From contig CAXMRP010000081.1 in NCBI GenBank assembly GCA_964196155.1, forward strand, positions 1-10,045: a stretch of 10,045 nucleotides of DNA. Direction: 5' to 3'. The stretch is from CAXMRP01 sp964196155 (GTDB lineage Bacteria > Pseudomonadota > Alphaproteobacteria > Rhizobiales > Afifellaceae). The notes beneath the pieces are model-generated. The model was not told the origin of the DNA. It did no database searches and worked only from the letters and a program-made list of their open reading frames with translations. The first letter of the stretch is position 1, and each line of letters opens with the position of its first letter. Both the position numbers and the translations under genes were made by a program. Below are positions 6,034-10,045 of the stretch, piece by piece.

Positions 6034-6298
6034 ACCGGGTGTTTTCAATCCCATCAGGATTGATGAGCAGCTGTGCATACGCTGCAACCTGTGCGATTGG
6101 ATTTGTCCGGGCGATGTTATCTATAAGGAAGAAGACAACAAGGAAACGATGCCAGTCATCGCTTACCCGGATGAGTGCTGGTACTGCGGATTGTGCGATT
6201 CAACATGTCCGACGGATGCGATTACGGTAATTTTTCCCGAACCGATGATAAACAACAAGGCCGATGTGGTCAGCCTGCTGGGCAAGGTCGTGAAATAA
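6017..6298 (+). CDS. 2x[4Fe-4S] ferredoxin, AprB-like electron-transfer partner
   Basis: Small iron-sulfur protein of 93 residues with two complete cluster motifs: CIRCNLCDWICP (Cys 20, 23, 26, 30) and CWYCGLCDSTCP (Cys 54, 57, 60, 64). The second is preceded by YPDE and followed by TDAI, like the beta subunit of adenylylsulfate reductase. It lacks the longer C-terminal tail of classical AprB (about 150 residues). No signal peptide is present, so it is cytoplasmic. The ATG at 6017 is chosen because GGAGG (6005-6009) lies 7 bases upstream. A longer in-frame start at 5903 would add a basic, non-conserved stretch inside the flavoprotein gene. The 17-base overlap with the flavoprotein gene suggests coupled translation and a stable complex in which the ferredoxin carries electrons to or from the FAD. 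The redox partner beyond it is unknown. Confidence 0.92.
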   Translation: MLPQPKPGVFNPIRIDEQLCIRCNLCDWICPGDVIYKEEDNKETMPVIAYPDECWYCGLCDSTCPTDAITVIFPEPMINNKADVVSLLGKVVK

Positions 6299-6322
6299 AC
6301 GGAACACAGGGAAGCCATTAAT

Positions 6323-6391
6323 ATGGCCGAAACGGCAAGCCTTACGATAGCGATAGAAGAAAAGCCTTTGGGAGGCTGCAGAAATGCTTGA
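6323..6391 (+). CDS. Possible 22-codon ORF between ferredoxin and tctA
   Basis: Starts ATG GCC GAA and encodes MAETASLTIAIEEKPLGGCR plus NA, ending TGA 8 bases inside tctA. A modest GGGA lies 10 bases upstream. It covers the strong tctA Shine-Dalgarno (GGGAGG at 6370-6375), so ribosomes reading it could keep that site open. It could equally be chance in an 85-base gap. Confidence 0.15.
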   Translation: MAETASLTIAIEEKPLGGCRNA

Positions 6392-7889
6392 AGCGATCGT
6401 CGGCGGTCTGGATATGCTGCTGACGCCACAAGCGATGGTCTTCATGTTCATCGGCGTGGTTTATGGCCTTATTGTAGGCATCCTGCCCGGCCTGGGCGGG
6501 ATTGTGGCCATGGCGCTTCTGCTGCCCTTTGCTTACGGTTACGAGACCGCGGCGATGCTCGCGCTTCTGCTCGGCGCCCATATCGCGACGATCTGGGGCA
6601 GCTCGGTAACCGGCATCCTGTTCAAGGTGCCCGGGGCGGCCAAGAGCCTCGCCCTCATCTTCGACGGGTATCCGCTGACGCAGCAGGGCCATGCCGCCCG
6701 GGCGCTGGGCGCTTCGGCGACGGCCGCGCTGATGGGTGGCATTCTGGGCGCGATCTTCCTGGCAATCAGCATCCCGATCGTGCGCCCGATCATGTTGTTT
6801 CTGGGCCCGAGCGAATATCTGATGATGGCGCTGTGGGGGCTGACCATCATAGCGACCTTCAGCGAAGGTTCGCTTCTGAAGGGGCTCGTGGCAGCCTGTA
6901 TTGGCGTGCTCGTCGCATTTATCGGCATGGACCCGGTAACGGCGACGCCGCGCTTCACTTTCGACAGCATCTTCCTGCTCGACGGAATTTCCTTCCCCGT
7001 CGCCATGATTGGCCTGTTCGCCGTGGCCGAGATGATGAAACTCTATGTCAAGGGTGGCTCGATTCTCGACCGCGACGTCATAGCCCAGCGCAGCACGGTC
7101 ATGGACGGTGTGAAGGACGCCTTCCGGCACTGGTGGCTGGTCGCGCGCTCCAGCCTGCTGGGCGTATGGATCGGGATATTGCCCGGCATTGGCGCCAGCG
7201 TCGGCGGGATCGCGGCATATGCGCAGGCGGTGCAGACCTCCAAAACGCCGGAACGCTTCGGCCACGGCGCCATCGAAGGAGTGATCGCGCCGGACGCCAC
7301 GGTGGGGGCCAATGAGGGCGGCGGGTTGATGCCGACCCTGGCCTTCGGCATTCCGGGCGGGGAAAGCATGGCGATCCTGCTGATCGCTTTCGTCAGCATG
7401 GGGATCACGCCGGGACCGCAGATGATGACGAACCATCTCGATCTCGTATTCGCCATGATCTGGATCATCGTCCTTGCCAATGCGATGACGACCGTGATCG
7501 GGCTTTTCGCATCTCCCTATCTGGCGCGGCTGCCGGCGATGAACGCGAACATCATGGTGCCGCTCGTCCTGTCGGTCTGCTTCATCGGCGCCTTTGCGAC
7601 CCGCGGCCATATCGAGGACATTATCGTCGCCGCCATTTTCGGTTTCATCGGCTACATCATGGAGAAATACAATTATTCGCGAGCCAACATGGTGATCGGC
7701 ATGGTCCTGGCCGAGATGGTCGAGCGCTCCCTGCATATCTCGCTGTCGCTCTATGGTGACACGTTCATTTTCACCCGGCCGATAACCCTGATGATGTTCC
7801 TCTTCATTATTCTGACGACGGCGATGCCCTTCTACCGCAACTGGCGGCGTGACCGGGCGGTTGCTCCTGCCGCGGGAGAGGGCGAATGA
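6384..7889 (+). CDS. tctA: TTT transporter large permease subunit TctA, second copy (complete)
   Basis: Large inner-membrane subunit of a second TTT system, 501 residues, full length, with about ten or more hydrophobic segments. The two inverted-repeat halves each carry the glycine/proline signature: GLIVGILPGLGG (28-39) and GVWIGILPGIGASVGG (260-275). The loop DGYPLTQQG and the GPSEYLMMALWG segment also match the family, as does PTLAFGIPGGESMAILL. It departs from the usual pattern at PGAAKSLALIFDG (instead of PGT.sa.aTa.DG) and at VGANEGGG (instead of the NNA-type motif), so its substrate may be atypical. GGGAGG 8 bases before the ATG supports the start. It overlaps tctB by four bases (ATGA). 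It is only distantly similar to the tctA at the left edge, so the two are not a recent duplication. A 464-codon open frame on the opposite strand is a GC-bias shadow. Confidence 0.95.
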   Translation: MLEAIVGGLDMLLTPQAMVFMFIGVVYGLIVGILPGLGGIVAMALLLPFAYGYETAAMLALLLGAHIATIWGSSVTGILFKVPGAAKSLALIFDGYPLTQQGHAARALGASATAALMGGILGAIFLAISIPIVRPIMLFLGPSEYLMMALWGLTIIATFSEGSLLKGLVAACIGVLVAFIGMDPVTATPRFTFDSIFLLDGISFPVAMIGLFAVAEMMKLYVKGGSILDRDVIAQRSTVMDGVKDAFRHWWLVARSSLLGVWIGILPGIGASVGGIAAYAQAVQTSKTPERFGHGAIEGVIAPDATVGANEGGGLMPTLAFGIPGGESMAILLIAFVSMGITPGPQMMTNHLDLVFAMIWIIVLANAMTTVIGLFASPYLARLPAMNANIMVPLVLSVCFIGAFATRGHIEDIIVAAIFGFIGYIMEKYNYSRANMVIGMVLAEMVERSLHISLSLYGDTFIFTRPITLMMFLFIILTTAMPFYRNWRRDRAVAPAAGEGE

Positions 7890-8455
7890 ACCGGCTTACA
7901 CAGGAAAATATTCTCGCCGTTGCGCTGCTGTGCTTTTTCGTCGCGATCCTGGTGGCCAGCCTCGAATATGGACCGCGCGCGCGGCTCGTCCCGGTCCCGA
8001 TTTCCGTGCTCGGCATACTCCTGCTCGGCGCGCAACTGGTCTGGCAGAACTTGCGCTCGCCCGACGAGCTGCATGTCGACATGCTCGAATTTCTTACCCG
8101 GCGGGGGATCAATCCGGTCGAGAAGGCAAAGGCCGAAGATGCTTCCTCCGACGGCGATACGCCCGAAACGGCCAAGACGCCCGGGGCGGCGGCGAGCGAG
8201 GAACCGGGTTTCAAGCAGGAAGCCTTCGCATTCGGGCAGATCCTGGCCCTTGCCGGGCTGTTCCTGCTGTTTGGTCCCTTCCCCTCGGTGTTCATTTTTA
8301 CCTTCGCCCACCTGTCGCTCAGCCGCCATTACCATTGGGCAAAGGCTCTGGTGGTGACTACAATATTCGTCGTGGTTGTTTATGTGCTGTTCGCTGAAGT
8401 TCTCGATATCCAGCTCTACCACGGCGTTCTGGAACCGCTGGTGAACAATTATTAG
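7886..8455 (+). CDS. tctB: TTT transporter small membrane subunit TctB, second copy
   Basis: Small membrane subunit, 189 residues, starting within the tctA stop (ATGA overlap), which implies tight translational coupling. Hydrophobic segments lie near 8-26, 37-54, 115-132, 134-146 and 153-172, the usual TctB arrangement. Between the second and third lies an unusually long, hydrophilic linker (about 56-113) rich in Ala, Glu, Asp, Ser and Pro. This explains why it is longer than the ~150-residue first copy. The linker is probably disordered, and whether it interacts with anything cannot be read from sequence. The 73-base gap to tctC is larger than the others in this operon and holds no gene. Confidence 0.88.
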   Translation: MNRLTQENILAVALLCFFVAILVASLEYGPRARLVPVPISVLGILLLGAQLVWQNLRSPDELHVDMLEFLTRRGINPVEKAKAEDASSDGDTPETAKTPGAAASEEPGFKQEAFAFGQILALAGLFLLFGPFPSVFIFTFAHLSLSRHYHWAKALVVTTIFVVVVYVLFAEVLDIQLYHGVLEPLVNNY

Positions 8456-8528
8456 GGGGTGCCGATTCGTGAACTGATGAAGTACAAAGAAAAGTAACGA
8501 TCCAAGCAAAACAGTGGAGGAAAACGTT

Positions 8529-9548
8529 ATGAAGACAATATGGAAAACCACGGTCGTTGGCGCGCTGGTGCTTGCCTTGGCGGCCTTCGTTGTTCCTGGC
8601 GACAGCCGGGCGGCGTCAGGGTTCTACGACGGCAAGGTCATTACGCTGATCGTACCGAATAGCCCGGGTGGGCGGATGACCCGGTACGCCCGGCTATATG
8701 CGCCTTACATCGCCAAATATGCCGGCGCCAAGGAAGTGCGCGTCGTCAACAAGAAAGGCGGCGGCGGCGTCAAGGGCACCAATTATCTCTGGGTGCAGAA
8801 GCCCGACGGCATGACCATCGCCTTTACCAGTGTTCCCACGCTGATCCTGGCGCAGCTCTCGGGCAGCAAGGCAGTCCAGTTCGACGCGACCAAGTTCGTC
8901 TATCTCGGGCGTGCCGCGACCGAGCCCCGCGTGATGGTCGTCGGCGGCACCAACAAGATCCGAACCATCCAGGATGTGCAAAACCTGAAACGCCCGTTCA
9001 TCAACCCCTCGCAGGGTACGGACGAGGATTTCTATACCTTGGCGGTTCTGGCCGACGCACTGGAATTCGATCTCAAGCTCGTTACAGGGTACGAAGGTCA
9101 GGCGGACACGGGCGTTGCCATCATCAAGGGCGACGGCGACGGCCTGCTTACCTCATGGGCCTATACTATTCCTCTGATCGCCAACGGCGACATGCACCCA
9201 ATCCTGACGATCTGGACCGACCGTCATCCGGACTACCAGGATGTTCCCAGCGCGCTGGAGATCGTCAAGGGCGAGAAGAAGGCCGGTGTCCAGGCGATCG
9301 TCAATATGCTGGCGATGCATCGCGGTTTCTTCGGCCCGCCGGATATGGACCCGAAGGCGACGGCCGCGCTGCGGGATGCTATTTCCAAGGCGGCCGCCGA
9401 TCCGGAACTGCAGGCTGAAGGCAAGAAACAGGGTCTGATCCTGCTGCCTTCCGACGGCGAAACCGAACAGGCCCGCATCGTCCAGATCACCGAAGCGAGC
9501 CAGGGTTTGAAGCCGGTCCTCAAAGCCGCGCTCGACTCGATCAAGTAA
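8529..9548 (+). CDS. tctC: TTT periplasmic substrate-binding protein TctC-like, second copy (divergent)
   Basis: Periplasmic ligand-binding protein for the second TTT system, 339 residues. A Sec signal peptide covers about residues 1-28 (MKTIWK, hydrophobic core, cleavage near SRA-ASG). The mature part shows the TctC landmarks KVITLIVPNSPGG, then NKKGGGGVKGTN and KPDGMTIAF. The usual first-lobe motif GGGTDxxAR is replaced by GGRMTRYAR (47-55), losing the conserved Asp and gaining Arg/Tyr side chains, so the ligand is probably not a standard tricarboxylate. ATG at 8529 is preferred over an in-frame GTG at 8514, because that GTG overlaps the Shine-Dalgarno itself (GGAGG at 8516-8520, 8 bases from the ATG). 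It is the last gene of the operon, with a strong terminator 18 bases after the stop. The family call is good. The ligand is unknown. Confidence 0.9.
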   Translation: MKTIWKTTVVGALVLALAAFVVPGDSRAASGFYDGKVITLIVPNSPGGRMTRYARLYAPYIAKYAGAKEVRVVNKKGGGGVKGTNYLWVQKPDGMTIAFTSVPTLILAQLSGSKAVQFDATKFVYLGRAATEPRVMVVGGTNKIRTIQDVQNLKRPFINPSQGTDEDFYTLAVLADALEFDLKLVTGYEGQADTGVAIIKGDGDGLLTSWAYTIPLIANGDMHPILTIWTDRHPDYQDVPSALEIVKGEKKAGVQAIVNMLAMHRGFFGPPDMDPKATAALRDAISKAAADPELQAEGKKQGLILLPSDGETEQARIVQITEASQGLKPVLKAALDSIK

Positions 9549-9566
9549 ACCGATCAAACAATATAG

Positions 9567-9602
9567 AAGGCCGGCCTCAGGACGAGGCCGGCCTTTTTCT
9601 TT
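9567..9602 (+). terminator. Strong Rho-independent terminator of the second TTT operon
   Basis: AAGGCCGGCCTC (9567-9578) and GAGGCCGGCCTT (9584-9595) form a perfect 12-bp stem around the loop AGGAC, followed by a T-rich run (TTTTTCTTT). On the minus strand the stem is followed by a T-poor sequence, so it should end the converging sulfurtransferase transcript less efficiently. Confidence 0.95.
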
Positions 9603-9612
9603 CAAGGCGGGT

Positions 9613-10045
9613 TCAGCGCTCGATCGGCACGCCGACGAGATTGCCCCATTCCGTCCATGAGCCGTCATAGACACGGACATCAGGCATGCCGAGGATTTGG
9701 GTCAGAACAAAATAGACGACGGTCGAGCGGTGGCTCATGCGGCAATAGGTGATCACCGGGGCGTCGCTTTTCAGGCCGTAGGTATCCGTGATCGCCTGCA
9801 ATTGTTCCTTTGGCCTGAAGCTCTTTGTCTCGTCGAGAAGATCCTCGAAATACAGGTGCTGCGCTCCCGGAATGCGTCCCCCGCACACCGCGCCGCCGTC
9901 CGGACCGCCATAGGCGCGGACCCTCTCGCCGCTATATTCCTCTGGAGACCTGGCATCGATGATGACGTGGTCCTTCCGCTTTATGGCCTCCAATATGTCA
10001 TCCTTGAAAATTCGCATCGCGGGATTGGGCGAAACTGGCTGGTAT
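9613..10045 (-). CDS. Two-domain rhodanese-type sulfurtransferase, C-terminal part (5' end outside)
   Basis: Sulfurtransferase moving sulfane sulfur from a donor such as thiosulfate or 3-mercaptopyruvate via a cysteine persulfide. The visible C-terminal rhodanese domain has VIIDARSPEEYSG, then GRIPGAQHLYFEDLL, the active-site loop YCRMSHRST (catalytic Cys codon at 9742-9744), and the closing VYDGSWTEWGNLVGVPIER. This matches the second domain of SseA/thiosulfate sulfurtransferase proteins. An internal ATG at 10017 could be taken as a start. The frame continues open to the window edge with QPVSPNPAMRIFKDD, which resembles the linker before domain two of the long proteins, so the gene is called partial. 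It converges on the second TTT operon and shares the intergenic terminator region. It is not part of that transcript, so a functional link is only suggested. No signal peptide can be judged. Confidence 0.88.
   Translation of the reverse strand, partial: YQPVSPNPAMRIFKDDILEAIKRKDHVIIDARSPEEYSGERVRAYGGPDGGAVCGGRIPGAQHLYFEDLLDETKSFRPKEQLQAITDTYGLKSDAPVITYCRMSHRSTVVYFVLTQILGMPDVRVYDGSWTEWGNLVGVPIER

Noticed and set aside
6342..7736. 464-codon open frame antisense to tctA
   Set aside because: Composition is His/Asp/Arg/Gln-heavy with no domain, and it mirrors the strongly supported tctA frame. It is a shadow of GC-biased third positions.
8453..8497. In-frame readthrough of the tctB TAG, adding 13 codons to a TAA
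   Set aside because: A 13-codon open extension is expected by chance and nothing in the sequence suggests stop suppression.
7832..8551. 239-codon open frame antisense to tctB
   Set aside because: Overlaps the convincing tctB gene entirely, has a charged low-information sequence and no ribosome site of note.
9613..10017. Complete single-domain rhodanese starting at ATG 10017
   Set aside because: The frame stays open to the window edge and the upstream residues resemble the inter-domain linker of two-domain sulfurtransferases, so a partial gene is more likely.

Overview
This looks like accessory, transport-rich chromosome from an alphaproteobacterium, most likely Hyphomicrobiales/Rhizobiales. 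The guess rests on moderately GC-rich coding sequence, AT-rich promoter gaps, and the abundance of tripartite tricarboxylate transporter (TTT) genes. No marker gene fixes the taxon. There are no RNA genes, mobile elements or CRISPR arrays.

Left part (1-2862, minus strand): an IclR-family regulator is followed on the same strand by a complete TTT cassette in the order tctC (periplasmic binding protein), tctB (small membrane subunit), tctA (large membrane subunit, cut by the left window edge). The AT-rich gap at 2863-3251 separates iclR from a divergent short-chain dehydrogenase (3252-3968). This gap holds a perfect inverted repeat (arms ATTATTTCAC and GTGAAATAAT) at 3053-3075. A degenerate copy of it lies over the predicted iclR promoter, and a weaker copy lies just upstream of tctC. 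Together they form a plausible IclR regulon: autoregulation, transporter, and possibly the dehydrogenase.

Middle and right part (about 4024-9602, plus strand): a second, unrelated promoter region has a consensus -35 (TTGACA) and a 15-bp perfect palindrome, TACCGTATTACGGTA. It leads into an operon of an FAD flavoprotein of the FrdA/SdhA/AprA superfamily, a small 2x[4Fe-4S] ferredoxin resembling the beta subunit of adenylylsulfate reductase, and a second complete TTT system (tctA, tctB, tctC). The operon ends in a strong intrinsic terminator at 9567-9602. Gene overlaps and good Shine-Dalgarno sites support one transcript. A GTG-initiated small ORF with an excellent ribosome-binding site may be its first cistron.

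Right edge (9613-10045, minus strand, convergent): the C-terminal half of a two-domain rhodanese-type sulfurtransferase that continues past the window.

Working model (inference): the second TTT imports an organic anion that the flavoprotein/ferredoxin pair then oxidises or reduces. The flavoprotein lacks the recognisable covalent-FAD and substrate motifs of fumarate reductase. It carries a CxxxxC pair at the spacing of the redox-active disulfide of the glutathione reductase/lipoamide dehydrogenase family. With a sulfurtransferase next door, sulfur chemistry is an attractive but unproven possibility. The two TTT systems are divergent from each other, so they probably serve different substrates.
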